Of a DNA stretch of 64,000 nucleotides, positions 44,087 to 52,777 are shown in pieces. Position 1 is the stretch's first letter, and each line of letters starts with the position of its first letter. Source of the DNA: an uncultured Prevotellaceae bacterium (GTDB taxonomy: Bacteria > Bacteroidota > Bacteroidia > Bacteroidales > Muribaculaceae); contig CAMJJG010000004.1 in assembly GCA_946406035.1 (NCBI GenBank), positions 36,883-100,882 of the forward strand, written 5' to 3'. Position numbers and translations under genes: made by a program. The notes below the pieces were generated by a model, which was not told the origin of the DNA, searched no databases, and saw nothing but the letters and a program-made list of their open reading frames with translations.

Positions 44087-44541
44087 ATGATGAGAAAACT
44101 TCTTTTCGCTATTGCGTTAGGTCTCTCGATGAGTGCGATGGGGCAGGTGCTGAATGTGACATCGATCAACAAGGACGACCTGCCTGAACAGGCCGCTGTC
44201 GCGGCGATTAATCCTCAAGGGGATTACTTGCTGATCACCAGTGCGGTGCCATCTTCCAGATGGCTTTTGACTATGCAGGTAACCAGGTGTGCGCTGACAG
44301 CAACATCGGCATCTATTCATTGCCCACCAGCGAGAATGTCCACACTACTCCCGCATGCGGTGAGTTTGCTGTAGTCCAGATTCCCTCGGCTGTAGAAGAT
44401 ACCAGTGTGGCTGCGACCGTCGTGAGCGAGCTTTACTATGACATTCGCGGCATCGAGTAGAGCCAGCCAGTGAAGGGCGTGAACATCATCGTCCGCACCT
44501 ATAGCGATGGCTCGACCCGTAGTGTGAAGGTTATCAAGTAA
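44087..44541 (+). pseudogene. Decayed secreted propeller protein with internal deletion and stop
   Basis: The N-terminus is an intact signal peptide (Met-Met-Arg-Lys-Leu-Leu, ending Ala-Met-Gly-Gln) plus Val-Thr-Ser-Ile and Pro-Gln-Gly-Asp-Tyr-Leu-Leu, like the propeller protein at 10719. Near 44240 homology jumps to the other frame (44239 onward) and continues as Gln-Met-Ala-Phe-Asp-Tyr-Ala-Gly-Asn, then Ser-Asn-Ile-Gly-Ile-Tyr-Ser-Leu-Pro-Thr, the last blade of the amidase modules. That frame meets TAG at 44458, but 26 further in-frame residues to TAA at 44539 form a C-terminal tail typical of secreted Bacteroidales proteins (Lys-Gly-Val-Asn-Ile, Asp-Gly-Ser, Lys-Val-Ile-Lys). A deletion with frameshift and one nonsense mutation explain this. 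Confidence 0.8.
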
Positions 44542-44672
44542 TCGATTTTTTACGGCATTGATTGTCGCAGCAATCCGCTACGCAGGCGGCCCGCTGGATA
44601 ACACGGGTCGCCTGTTGTGTTATTTTTATATAAATGATGAAGCGCAGTGGCCGCCAATTCGGTGGATTTTTG

Positions 44673-44680
44673 TAATTTTG
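44673..44680 (+). promoter_or_regulatory. -7 box (TAATTTTG) for lon
   Basis: TAATTTTG matches TAnnTTTG perfectly and is followed by GC, 49 bases upstream of the lon ATG at 44730. No heat-shock operator such as CIRCE was seen. Confidence 0.55.
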
Positions 44681-44729
44681 GCATTCGATTTGCGTTTGTA
44701 ACGCTAGTGAAGATGACATTGTTAGGAAT

Positions 44730-47174
44730 ATGTTTGATTTTTTAGATAATATTGACAACGAGATGAATGAAGGCGGCGCACGCGTCGTCCCGATAATCAC
44801 CGAGATTCACGAAGTGGGCGACAATGCTGACATTCAAGATAATAAGGCAGATGACATTCCCATTTTGCCATTGCGCAATATGGTGCTGTTTCCCTCGATG
44901 ACCATGCCTGTATCGGTAGGTCGTGAAAAATCATTGCAACTGATCAAGGAGGCAGAGCAGAGTCATAGTTCGATTGCCGTCTTCTGCCAATATGACAGCC
45001 ACATCGAGGATCCATCAGAGAAGGACCTGTACCGATATGGCACCATTGCCACTATCATCAAGGTGCTGGAGCTGCCCGATGGCTCTACAAATGTCATCCT
45101 GCAAGGGCGTTCGGCCTGCCAACTGGGTCATATCGCCCAGACCATCCCCTATCTGCGAGGTTCGGTTGCATTAGTAGAGGACAAGTTGCCTCTTGCCGGC
45201 GACAAGGAGTTTGAGATATTGATGCAATCGATTGTCGAGATCACACTGCGCATGCTGCGCAATATGGGCAACAATGGTCGTGACTTGGCATTTGCGATGA
45301 AGAACATCGACAATCCCATGTATTTGATGAACTTCCTGGCAACCAATATCGCCTTTGACGCCGATCAAAAACAGCACATGCTAGAGGAACGCGATATCAA
45401 GAAGCGGGCCTACCTGTTGTACTCGTTGCTCACTCGTGAGGAACAGTTAGTCGAAATCAAGGCCAATATCCAGTCACGCACTCGCGAGGACCTGTCACAA
45501 CAGCAGCGTGAGCATTTCCTGCAGCAGCAGATCAGGACCATTCAGGAGGAATTGGGTACCGATGTTGATGATATCGAGGAATTACAGGAGCGCGCACGCA
45601 AGATGAAGTGGAACGAGAACGTCCAGAAACAATTTGACAAGGAACTGCGCAAACTGGAACGTCTTAATCCCCAAACGCCTGACTACTCGGTTGAGTATGC
45701 CTATCTTGATAATATGCTCAATCTGCCCTGGGACACCTATACCGAGGATAATTTTGACCTCAAAAAGGTGGAACAGAAGCTAAATGATGACCATTACGGG
45801 CTGGAGAAGGTAAAGGATCGCATCCTCGAGCACCTGTCGGTGTTGAAACTGCGTGGAGACTTGAAGGCTCCCATCCTGTGCCTCTATGGACCTCCGGGTG
45901 TGGGCAAGACTTCACTGGGCAAGTCCATTGCCGACGCCCTGCATCGCGAGTATGCACGCATCTCGCTGGGCGGACTGCATGACGAGGCCGAGATACGCGG
46001 TCATCGCCGCACCTACATCGGCGCCATGCCGGGCCGCATTATAGCTGCTCTGGCCAAGTGTGGAAGCAACAATCCCGTGATAGTACTCGACGAGATTGAC
46101 AAGGTGGGACAGGACTTCAAGGGAGACCCATCGTCGGCATTACTCGAGGTTCTTGACCCGGAACAGAACGGCCACTTTCACGACAATTACCTGGACGTGG
46201 ACTATGACCTGTCCAAGATCCTGTTCATTGCCACGGCCAACAGCCTCGCAACCGTGAGTCGTCCCCTACTCGACCGCATGGAGGTCATCGAAATCAATGG
46301 ATATATACCCGAGGAGAAACTTGAGATTGCCAAGCGACACCTTATCCCCAAGGAGCTGCAAGAGAACGGTTTCAAGAAGAATGAGATCAAGTTTGGCAAG
46401 CAAGTAATTCTCAAGATCATCGAGGATTACACCCGCGAGTCTGGTGTTCGCCAGCTAGAGAAGAAGATTGCCACCGTGTTGCGTCGCGTGGCACGCCACA
46501 AAGCTAGCGGTGACGACTATCCCACCAGCATCAAGGCAGAAGACCTGAAAGAGTATCTGGGTTCTCCTGATTATAGTCGAGACAAGTATGAGGGAAACGA
46601 GTTTGCCGGTGTGGTGACGGGCTTGGCATGGACCGCTGTTGGCGGCGAAATCCTTTTTGTCGAGTCCTCGCTGGCGCATGGTAAGGGCGAGAAATTGACC
46701 CTCACGGGCAATCTGGGCGATGTGATGAAAGAATCGGCTGTCATTGCCCTGCAATACCTGCGGTCACACTGCTCGTTACTCAATATCAATCCTGACTTGT
46801 TTGACAAGTACAATGTCCACATCCATGTGCCTGAAGGCGCCATTCCCAAGGATGGCCCGTCGGCTGGTGTGACGATGGTCACCTCGCTCGCCTCGTCGTT
46901 TACCCAACGCAAGGTCAAGGATCACTTGGCCATGACGGGCGAAATCACCCTGCGCGGCAAGGTGCTGCCTGTGGGCGGCATCAAGGAAAAAATCCTTGCT
47001 GCCAAGCGAGCCGGTATCAAGGATATCATCTTATGTAAGGATAACCGCAAGGATATTGAAGAAATCAACGAGTTATATCTCAAGGGATTGACATTCCATT
47101 ACGTCAACACTATCAAGGATGTGCTCGACCTGGCGCTCCTGCCCGAGAAAGTAAAAGATGCCCTGGAGCTCTAA
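44730..47174 (+). CDS. lon: ATP-dependent protease Lon
   Basis: This cytoplasmic AAA+ protease degrades misfolded and regulatory proteins. The product is 814 residues with an N-terminal substrate domain (about 45-240, starting [10 protein letters not shown]) and a coiled central part with Gln-Gln-Gln-Ile-Arg. The AAA domain has Walker A Gly-Pro-Pro-Gly-Val-Gly-Lys-Thr-Ser and Walker B Val-Leu-Asp-Glu-Ile-Asp. The C-terminal S16 protease domain carries the catalytic dyad Ser711 (Asp-Gly-Pro-Ser-Ala-Gly) and Lys752 (Gly-Gly-Ile-Lys-Glu-Lys). The first 40 residues are an acidic extension. All motifs are intact. Confidence 0.98.
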   Translation: MFDFLDNIDNEMNEGGARVVPIITEIHEVGDNADIQDNKADDIPILPLRNMVLFPSMTMPVSVGREKSLQLIKEAEQSHSSIAVFCQYDSHIEDPSEKDLYRYGTIATIIKVLELPDGSTNVILQGRSACQLGHIAQTIPYLRGSVALVEDKLPLAGDKEFEILMQSIVEITLRMLRNMGNNGRDLAFAMKNIDNPMYLMNFLATNIAFDADQKQHMLEERDIKKRAYLLYSLLTREEQLVEIKANIQSRTREDLSQQQREHFLQQQIRTIQEELGTDVDDIEELQERARKMKWNENVQKQFDKELRKLERLNPQTPDYSVEYAYLDNMLNLPWDTYTEDNFDLKKVEQKLNDDHYGLEKVKDRILEHLSVLKLRGDLKAPILCLYGPPGVGKTSLGKSIADALHREYARISLGGLHDEAEIRGHRRTYIGAMPGRIIAALAKCGSNNPVIVLDEIDKVGQDFKGDPSSALLEVLDPEQNGHFHDNYLDVDYDLSKILFIATANSLATVSRPLLDRMEVIEINGYIPEEKLEIAKRHLIPKELQENGFKKNEIKFGKQVILKIIEDYTRESGVRQLEKKIATVLRRVARHKASGDDYPTSIKAEDLKEYLGSPDYSRDKYEGNEFAGVVTGLAWTAVGGEILFVESSLAHGKGEKLTLTGNLGDVMKESAVIALQYLRSHCSLLNINPDLFDKYNVHIHVPEGAIPKDGPSAGVTMVTSLASSFTQRKVKDHLAMTGEITLRGKVLPVGGIKEKILAAKRAGIKDIILCKDNRKDIEEINELYLKGLTFHYVNTIKDVLDLALLPEKVKDALEL

Positions 47175-47201
47175 TCCGGAGGCTAGGCTCCAAAGGACAA
47201 A

Positions 47202-47241
47202 CAATTGGGTTATAAGGACGATGTTCCTTGTAACCCAATTG
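47202..47241 (+). terminator. Strong terminator between lon and luxS
   Basis: A 17-base stem with one G-T wobble (47202-47218 with 47225-47241, arms starting CAATTGGG) and a 6-base loop is followed on the plus strand by ATTTTTC. It serves lon and, being symmetric, may also stop leftward transcripts from luxS. Confidence 0.85.
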
Positions 47242-47268
47242 ATTTTTCTAGCTTGAATAATGCTTTGC

Positions 47269-47751
47269 TTAGTTAGGATAAGTGAGGTTCTCGGGGCCGA
47301 TGTTCTGGAGGACCTCGATATAGTATTTGCGTGCTTCCCACTTAGCCATAGGCAGGTTATTGAGCATGTAGTTGCCGCAGTCGTGGGCATTGGCACCAGG
47401 GATCTCGCCGTCAAAGTCGGCAATCCACTGGAACAGTTCCTGCATTAGCGGCACGATGTCGCGGCTCTCGAGGTCGCCCTTGAGCAACAGGTAATTACCA
47501 GTGCAGCAACCCATTGGTCCCCAATAGACCACCTTGTCTCCCCATTGGGGATGGTTACGCAAGTAGGTGGCCGCTAGATGTTCGATAGTGTGTAGCGCAC
47601 TCTGGCTCACGGCTGGCTCACGGTTGGGGAGCTTCATGCGGATGTCGAATGTCGTCACCACGTCGCCTCCGGCAAGATAATCCTTGCGAGAGACGTAGAT
47701 GCCGCGCAGCAGTCGCGTGTGGTCAATCTTGAAACTAGCTATTTTCTCCAT
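47269..47751 (-). CDS. luxS: S-ribosylhomocysteine lyase LuxS
   Basis: LuxS cleaves S-ribosylhomocysteine to homocysteine and DPD, the precursor of autoinducer-2. The start at 47751 (Met-Glu-Lys-Ile-Ala-Ser-Phe) gives 160 residues, the usual size; the longer frame reaching 47895 overlaps mtnN and has an unlikely N-terminus. The metal site is intact with His54, Glu57 and His58 (His-Thr-Ile-Glu-His) and Cys125 (Ala-His-Asp-Cys-Gly). It follows mtnN by 34 bases, in the order in which the two enzymes act in the activated methyl cycle. Whether AI-2 is used as a signal here cannot be said. Confidence 0.97.
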   Translation of the reverse strand: MEKIASFKIDHTRLLRGIYVSRKDYLAGGDVVTTFDIRMKLPNREPAVSQSALHTIEHLAATYLRNHPQWGDKVVYWGPMGCCTGNYLLLKGDLESRDIVPLMQELFQWIADFDGEIPGANAHDCGNYMLNNLPMAKWEARKYYIEVLQNIGPENLTYPN

Positions 47752-47785
47752 ATAACAGTGACAAATGGTTTTTAATTTAAGACAG

Positions 47786-48463
47786 TTATAGCTTGGTGAT
47801 GATGTCCTTGACCAGGTTGAAGGTCTCGCGCGGAGCATCGTTCCAGAAGTCAAGGTATTGGCTCGTGTTGTCATGACTGGCACCAGGCGAGTCACTAATT
47901 ACACGCAGGGCCATGAACGGAACCTTGTTCAAGTGGCACACCTGGGCAATGGCGCCCGATTCCATATCCACGGCTAGTGCCTCGGGGAAGTTACCCTTGA
48001 TGCGCTTGAAGGCTTCGAGCGTGTCGATGAACTGGTCACCGCTGCAGATGAGTCCCTTGTGGATGCCCTTACGGTCGGGTATCAGGTCGAGCAGGCGTTG
48101 GGCGCCGTCAAAGTATAACGGCAAGCCTTGCACTTGCCCCAATTCATTCTCGGGTCCGCACCACACGTCATGATAGGCCACTCGAGCGCTAGCCACCACG
48201 TCCATCACGTTGACCGACGCGTCGGCACCGCCTGCGACGCCACTATTGATGACAAAATCGGGTAAAAATGAGTTGATGAGCGTCAACGACCCCATGGCGG
48301 CATTGACCTTGCCGATGCCGCACTGCATGGCGATCACGTCATGCCTTCCCACCTTGCCGCGGTGAAACTCACAACCGCCCATGCGGCTCTGTTCGCTGTT
48401 ATGAAGCAACGGCAAGAGCAATTCGAGCTCCTTGTGCATCGCTGCAATGATTCCAATCTTCAT
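47786..48463 (-). CDS. mtnN: 5'-methylthioadenosine/S-adenosylhomocysteine nucleosidase
   Basis: This enzyme hydrolyses SAH and MTA to adenine and the thiosugar, supplying the substrate for LuxS. The 225-residue product has the phosphorylase/nucleosidase fold with Ile-Gly-Ile-Ile-Ala-Ala-Met at the N-terminus and Asn-Ser-Gly-Val-Ala-Gly-Gly. The nucleoside-binding Val-Asp-Met-Glu-Ser-Gly-Ala and the catalytic Asp in Val-Ile-Ser-Asp-Ser-Pro-Gly are present. It forms an operon with luxS (34-base gap). The -7 box at 48502 overlaps the promoter region of the divergent DUF1893 gene. Confidence 0.96.
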   Translation of the reverse strand: MKIGIIAAMHKELELLLPLLHNSEQSRMGGCEFHRGKVGRHDVIAMQCGIGKVNAAMGSLTLINSFLPDFVINSGVAGGADASVNVMDVVASARVAYHDVWCGPENELGQVQGLPLYFDGAQRLLDLIPDRKGIHKGLICSGDQFIDTLEAFKRIKGNFPEALAVDMESGAIAQVCHLNKVPFMALRVISDSPGASHDNTSQYLDFWNDAPRETFNLVKDIITKL

Positions 48464-48501
48464 ATTGACTCAAAAAATATAAACGGATTCTTTATTTGCT
48501 G

Positions 48502-48509
48502 CAAAATTA
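48502..48509 (-). promoter_or_regulatory. -7 box (TAATTTTG) for mtnN-luxS
   Basis: On the minus strand this reads TAATTTTG followed by C, a perfect match. It is 39 bases upstream of the mtnN ATG and only 21 bases from the divergent DUF1893 box at 48531, so the two -33 regions lie over each other's -7 boxes. Confidence 0.6.
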
Positions 48510-48530
48510 CGCTTTTTCCACGGAATATAC

Positions 48531-48538
48531 TACTTTTG
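48531..48538 (+). promoter_or_regulatory. -7 box (TACTTTTG) four bases before the DUF1893 start
   Basis: TACTTTTG, then CCGC, then ATG at 48543. A start site 5-7 bases past the box would fall on the start codon, so the mRNA is predicted to be leaderless. Confidence 0.6.
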
Positions 48539-48542
48539 CCGC

Positions 48543-48953
48543 ATGAAAGAATTGATTGACATCTTGCACAACGAGAGATTGACACTGGTTGTAAAAAGTG
48601 CCGACGGAACGATACACCGCTTCACACAGCGCGGTGTGAAAGATCTTCTTACCCTGGTAACCCAGAGCCCTGAGATACTCAACGGCTCCAGCATTGCCGA
48701 CAAGGCAGTGGGCAAGGCCGCTGCCGCATGCATGGCCGCCGGAGGCACCCGGCAGGTGTGGGCCGACGTGATGAGCACGTCTGCACTTGCCCTGTTGCAG
48801 AATCATGGTGTAAAGGCCGAATGTGGCCAGCTCGTTCACCACATCATTAACCGCACCGGCGACGACTGGTGCCCCATGGAACGCCTGAGCCGCGGCCTCG
48901 ATGACTCTGAAGCAATCATTCAGAAAATCCAAGACTTCTTTGCATCCCATTAA
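48543..48953 (+). CDS. DUF1893 domain protein
   Basis: The product is 136 residues. DUF1893 has a cytidine deaminase-like fold in published structural comparisons, but no enzymatic function is established. Family-like features are an N-terminal Leu-Val-Val-Lys-Ser-Ala-Asp-Gly, a central helix with Ser-Ile-Ala-Asp-Lys-Ala-Val-Gly-Lys-Ala-Ala-Ala, Cys-Met-Ala-Ala-Gly-Gly, and Cys at Ala-Glu-Cys-Gly. The canonical deaminase zinc motif (Cys/His-Ala-Glu with Pro-Cys-x-x-Cys) is absent. It is transcribed away from mtnN through an overlapping promoter pair. A two-part hairpin follows the stop at 48954-48987. Confidence 0.85.
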   Translation: MKELIDILHNERLTLVVKSADGTIHRFTQRGVKDLLTLVTQSPEILNGSSIADKAVGKAAAACMAAGGTRQVWADVMSTSALALLQNHGVKAECGQLVHHIINRTGDDWCPMERLSRGLDDSEAIIQKIQDFFASH

Positions 48954-48987
48954 AGAAACGCCGGAACCGTGTGGTTACAGCGTTTCT
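48954..48987 (+). terminator. Hairpin directly after the DUF1893 stop
   Basis: An 8-base stem (AGAAACGC at 48954-48961 with GCGTTTCT at 48980-48987) has a second short stem (AACC with GGTT) inside the loop. No T-run follows, so this may act as an RNA-end structure more than as a terminator. Confidence 0.5.
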
Positions 48988-49070
48988 GTCATTAAACATC
49001 ACTAATTGTTACTGTATTGTGTATATTATGGCTGAATTTAAGTTCACATTCTGCTATAAAGACATATGAG

Positions 49071-49100
49071 AACGCTGCTTTGTAACAACAAAACAGCGTT
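49071..49100 (-). terminator. Terminator-like hairpin after prfA
   Basis: A 7-base stem (AACGCTG with CAGCGTT) is extended by 5 bases (TTTGT with ACAAA) after one mismatch, with loop AACA. It lies 30 bases past the prfA stop on the minus strand. The T-run is weak, so termination strength is uncertain. Confidence 0.6.
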
Positions 49101-49129
49101 TTAACATAACTTTAACAATCTGCTATTGT

Positions 49130-50239
49130 TTAGAGCTCGGCTTCCTTGAGCTTCTCGGCGTTCTCGGCCACAATGAGGTGGTCGATGCAGTCCTGGATGT
49201 CACCGTCCATAAAGGCGGGCAGGTTATAGATGGTATAGCCGATGCGATGGTCAGTAATGCGGCCCTGAGGATAGTTGTAGGTGCGGATCTTGGCCGAGCG
49301 GTCGCCTGTCGAGACGAGGGTCTTGCGCCGCGAGGCGATGTCGTCCATGTACTTCTGGTGCTCGTGGTCATAGATGAAGGTGCGCAACCGGGCCAGTGCC
49401 CTCTCCTTGTTCTTGGGTTGGTCGCGGGTCTCGGTACACTCGATGAGGATTTCCTGCTGCTCGCCCGTGTTGGGGTTGGTCCACATGTAACGCAGGCGCA
49501 CGCCACTGTTCACCTTGTTCACGTTCTGGCCGCCGGCTCCGCCGCTGCGAAAGGTGTCCCACTTGATCTCACCCTCGTTGATGTGGACGTCAAATGGCTC
49601 GGCCTCGGGCAGGACCGCAACGCTGGCAGCCGAGGTGTGGACACGACCCTGGGTCTCGGTGACAGGGACGCGCTGCACGCGATGCACGCCCGATTCATAC
49701 TTCAACGTGCCATACACGTTGTCGCCCGTGATGCTGAACACCACCTCCTTGAAGCCACCCACGGCACCCTCGCTGCACGATGACATCTGCACATTCCACC
49801 CCTTGGTCTCGCAGTAGCGGGTGTACATGCGGGCCAGGTCACCGGCAAACAACGCGGCCTCGTCGCCGCCTGTGCCACCGCGTATCTCGAGCACCACGTT
49901 CTTGCTGTCCTCGGGATCCTCGGGGATGAGTAACAACTTGATTTCCTCTTCCAGTTTGGGCACAGCGGCCTGATTCTCATCGATTTCCTCGCGTGCCATT
50001 GCCCGCAAGTCTTCGTCGGTCTCACTCTCGAGCACGAGTTTTGCCTGCTCGATGTCCTCGAGCAGTTTGCGGTAACGGTGAGTGGCCTCGAGCAGGGTTT
50101 CAAGACTCTTGTACTCCTTGGTGAGCTTGACATATCGCCGCTGGTCGGCAATGACATTGGGGTCGGTGATAAGGGTGCCGATTTCCTCAAATCGGGCGTC
50201 AAGTCCGTCCAGACGCTGCAATAAAGTGGATTCTGCCAT
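49130..50239 (-). CDS. prfA: Peptide chain release factor 1
   Basis: RF1 recognises UAA and UAG stop codons and triggers peptide release. The 369-residue protein has the catalytic Gly-Gly-Gln motif in [10 protein letters not shown]. It also has the RF1 tripeptide anticodon Pro-Val-Thr in [13 protein letters not shown]. A coiled helical N-terminal domain and an Arg-Ile-Thr-Asp-His-Arg-Ile-Gly near the C-terminus complete the family picture. The RF1 assignment over RF2 rests on the Pro-Val-Thr motif and uninterrupted frame (no programmed frameshift). The -7 box lies 24 bases upstream. Confidence 0.97.
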   Translation of the reverse strand: MAESTLLQRLDGLDARFEEIGTLITDPNVIADQRRYVKLTKEYKSLETLLEATHRYRKLLEDIEQAKLVLESETDEDLRAMAREEIDENQAAVPKLEEEIKLLLIPEDPEDSKNVVLEIRGGTGGDEAALFAGDLARMYTRYCETKGWNVQMSSCSEGAVGGFKEVVFSITGDNVYGTLKYESGVHRVQRVPVTETQGRVHTSAASVAVLPEAEPFDVHINEGEIKWDTFRSGGAGGQNVNKVNSGVRLRYMWTNPNTGEQQEILIECTETRDQPKNKERALARLRTFIYDHEHQKYMDDIASRRKTLVSTGDRSAKIRTYNYPQGRITDHRIGYTIYNLPAFMDGDIQDCIDHLIVAENAEKLKEAEL

Positions 50240-50262
50240 GTTGTTTTGTCCTAATTTGGCTG

Positions 50263-50270
50263 CAAAGGTA
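50263..50270 (-). promoter_or_regulatory. -7 box (TACCTTTG) for prfA
   Basis: On the minus strand this reads TACCTTTG followed by C, a perfect TAnnTTTG match, 24 bases upstream of the prfA start. Confidence 0.6.
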
Positions 50271-50378
50271 GTAAATAGTTTTCAGTTTCTGGTTTTTTAG
50301 TTCCTAGTTTTAGGCACTCGAGTGTGGACGAATTCAAACTAAGGGCTAAAAACTTAGGTACTAGAAACAAAAAATTAC

Positions 50379-50386
50379 TACTTTTG
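50379..50386 (+). promoter_or_regulatory. -7 box (TACTTTTG) five bases before the sulfatase start
   Basis: TACTTTTG is followed by TGGGC and the ATG at 50392. The GTG at 50386, another possible start, lies inside the box, so ATG 50392 is the better start and the mRNA is predicted leaderless. Confidence 0.6.
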
Positions 50387-50391
50387 TGGGC

Positions 50392-52374
50392 ATGAAACGA
50401 TATTCCTCATTGCACGGCACACCAGTCGTGGGGCTGGTGTGGAACTTGCTGGTGGTATATGTGGCCTACACATTGTGCCGTTGTGTGTTCCTGGCATTGA
50501 ACTGGTCATTGTATGCTGGCACAATGACGCTGGCTCACGGGGCTGAACTTTTTGGCGCCGGATTGTTGTTTGATACCCCAGCGATACTCTATACCAATGC
50601 GATTATTATCTTAATGATCCTGTTGCCGCTTCACCTCAAGGAGCGCACGGGCTATTATCGCGTGGCGCGATGGATATATGTTATTGTGAACAGCCTCGCC
50701 GTGTACATTAACCTCATGGATTGCGTCTATTTCCCCTTCACGGGCAAACGCACCACGGCATCGGTGTTTGCCGAGTTCGGTAACGAGAGCACTGGTGAGA
50801 TGTTAAAGATCTTTGGCGGACAATTCCTTAGTCACTGGTACCTCGTGCTGATGGCGGCACTGGTGACCTGGGCTTTTTGGAAATTGTTCCGTCCCAGGCC
50901 AGAAATGGTTGACCGCCCTTCCAGCATATCACGCTATTACCTGACGCGTACGCTGGTGCTGATTGCGGCCATACCATTGTGTGTCGGAGCCATCCGTGGC
51001 GGCTTCACCAAGGCGACGCGCCCCATAACCATCAGCAATGCCAACCAATATGTCAACCGTCCAGCCGAGACTGGCATTGTGTTAAACACACCATTCTCGA
51101 TTTTCCGCACGTTGAAGAAGACGCCCTTTGTCGTCCCGCAGTACATGAGCGACGAGGAGGCCCTTGCCCTCTACACCCCACTCCACAGGCAATCGCTTGA
51201 CAGCGTGGCTTTCACAAGCCGCAATGTGGTGGTCCTGATCCTGGAGAGTTACAGCAAGCAGCACATCGGTTTTTACAATAAAACGTTGAGAAACGGTACC
51301 TATAAGGGTTTCACACCGTTCCTGGACTCGCTTATCGAGACGAGTGCGATGACGTTTAAGTACTCTTATGCCAACGGGCGCAAGAGTATCGAGGGAATGC
51401 CATCGGTACTGTCGTCGCTGCCCAACTTTGTGGAACCTCTGTTCTTGACGCCCGCATCGCTCAATGCCATGTCGGGCCTTGCCCGTGAATTGGGCGAGAA
51501 CAAGGGCTACACCACGGCCTTCTTCCACGGAGCGCAGAACGGTTCGATGGGATTTGAGGCGTTTGCGCGAGCGACAGGATTCCAGCGCTACTATGGCCGC
51601 ACCGAGTATAATGCCGACCCCAACTTCAACGGCGATGAGGACTTTGACGGCACATGGGCCATCTGGGACGAGGAGTTCTTCCAGTTCTATGCCCAGCAGA
51701 TGAGCAAGATGCAAGAACCATTCATGACAGCCTTGTTCAGCGCTTCTAGCCATGACCCGTTTGTCATTCCAGAGAAGTACAAGGGCCGTTTTCCCCAGGG
51801 CGAGCGTCCGCTGCAACAATGCATTGCCTATACCGATTATGCGCTGAAGCGCTTTTTTGAGACAGCAAGCAAGCAACCGTGGTTCAAAAACACGCTGTTT
51901 GTCATCACCGCCGACCACGTGAGCCAGCAGGTAGATCCATTCTACTGCACGACATTGGGTAATTACTGCGTCCCCATCATCCTATATGCTCCTGGTGACG
52001 TGTCATTGCACGGCTATGACGAGGAACACATTGTGGAACAGATCGATATCATGCCCACTGTGCTCAGTTATCTGCACTATGACAAACCTTATATCGCATT
52101 TGGCCGAGACATGTTGGGCGATGGCGACGGTTTTGCCCTTCACTGGTTGCCCGAATCAAGCAGCTATGAGTATGTTTGGGGCGATTACGCCATGCAGTTT
52201 GACGGAAACCGTGTTACCGCCGCCTATGAGTTCCGAACCGACTCCACCTTGAGTAACAATATATTAGGGACCTTGCCACCCGCTATCCGCGACCGCATGG
52301 AGCGACACATGAAGTCCATTATCCAGCAGTATATGCAACGCATGACAACGGACCAACTCACAATCAAACCTTGA
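50392..52374 (+). CDS. LTA-synthase-like membrane sulfatase
   Basis: The 660-residue protein has five predicted transmembrane segments in the first 200 residues (for example about 12-35, 48-75 and 138-160) and an extracytoplasmic sulfatase/alkaline phosphatase-fold domain (about 270-600). The metal-binding residues should be Glu285 (Ile-Leu-Glu-Ser-Tyr-Ser), Asp508 and His509 (Ile-Thr-Ala-Asp-His) and a nucleophile at Ser332 in Gly-Arg-Lys-Ser-Ile-Glu-Gly. A Ser nucleophile is a variation on the Thr of lipoteichoic acid synthase. Family members transfer phosphoglycerol or phosphoethanolamine onto envelope glycans or lipids. The substrate here is not determinable, and Gram-negative members do not make LTA. 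Confidence 0.9.
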   Translation: MKRYSSLHGTPVVGLVWNLLVVYVAYTLCRCVFLALNWSLYAGTMTLAHGAELFGAGLLFDTPAILYTNAIIILMILLPLHLKERTGYYRVARWIYVIVNSLAVYINLMDCVYFPFTGKRTTASVFAEFGNESTGEMLKIFGGQFLSHWYLVLMAALVTWAFWKLFRPRPEMVDRPSSISRYYLTRTLVLIAAIPLCVGAIRGGFTKATRPITISNANQYVNRPAETGIVLNTPFSIFRTLKKTPFVVPQYMSDEEALALYTPLHRQSLDSVAFTSRNVVVLILESYSKQHIGFYNKTLRNGTYKGFTPFLDSLIETSAMTFKYSYANGRKSIEGMPSVLSSLPNFVEPLFLTPASLNAMSGLARELGENKGYTTAFFHGAQNGSMGFEAFARATGFQRYYGRTEYNADPNFNGDEDFDGTWAIWDEEFFQFYAQQMSKMQEPFMTALFSASSHDPFVIPEKYKGRFPQGERPLQQCIAYTDYALKRFFETASKQPWFKNTLFVITADHVSQQVDPFYCTTLGNYCVPIILYAPGDVSLHGYDEEHIVEQIDIMPTVLSYLHYDKPYIAFGRDMLGDGDGFALHWLPESSSYEYVWGDYAMQFDGNRVTAAYEFRTDSTLSNNILGTLPPAIRDRMERHMKSIIQQYMQRMTTDQLTIKP

Positions 52375-52385
52375 CGATTTGTATG

Positions 52386-52766
52386 TTATTTGATTTCTTC
52401 AGCGTCATCAATGAGCTTTCTAGCAAAATAGGCGGCAATGGCAAAAATCGGTAATAAAACGAGGCTAAAGAATGAAACGCCTACAACATCAAATGCAAAT
52501 ACCCACGATGATGCTGCCGCACTATAGTTTCCAGTAAAGATCTTCACGAATCCGATAGCTTGTAAAGCTAACACGTGAAAAAACATAAGTAGCAGGCATA
52601 GCAACAACCATGATTTCTTATTCCAAAAAAACCAAGCCAAATCTGAACACACGAATGAGCTCAAGAAAATGATCATCAGGGGTGTTTCTTGCGTAGGTAT
52701 CAATAAGGACACAACGAGTGCCAGAGTCAACGCTATGACTTGATATTTCCAGATGACATTCTTCAT
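52386..52766 (-). CDS. Small hydrophobic membrane protein (126 aa)
   Basis: The 126-residue protein has about four hydrophobic segments (around 8-25, 30-48, 53-75 and 87-113). Its short polar ends include a C-terminal Lys-Leu-Ile-Asp-Asp-Ala-Glu-Glu-Ile-Lys. No family was recognised. It begins 11 bases after the serine hydrolase stop, so it is probably the second gene of that transcript, and it converges on the sulfatase gene with an 11-base gap. Base composition is slightly AT-richer than that of neighbours. Confidence 0.7.
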   Translation of the reverse strand: MKNVIWKYQVIALTLALVVSLLIPTQETPLMIIFLSSFVCSDLAWFFWNKKSWLLLCLLLMFFHVLALQAIGFVKIFTGNYSAAASSWVFAFDVVGVSFFSLVLLPIFAIAAYFARKLIDDAEEIK

Positions 52767-52777
52767 ATACTGAAAAA

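Noticed and set aside
44458..44460. TAG in the tail of the propeller remnant as a recoded stop (readthrough or pyrrolysine)
   Set aside because: The same locus also has a frameshifting deletion, so simple decay explains both changes, and no pyrrolysine genes are seen.
50281..50375. Imperfect inverted repeat upstream of the LTA-synthase-like gene (GTTTCTGG... and ...CTAGAAAC)
   Set aside because: The arms match poorly and consist of T-rich low-complexity sequence common between Bacteroidota genes. No defined element could be supported.
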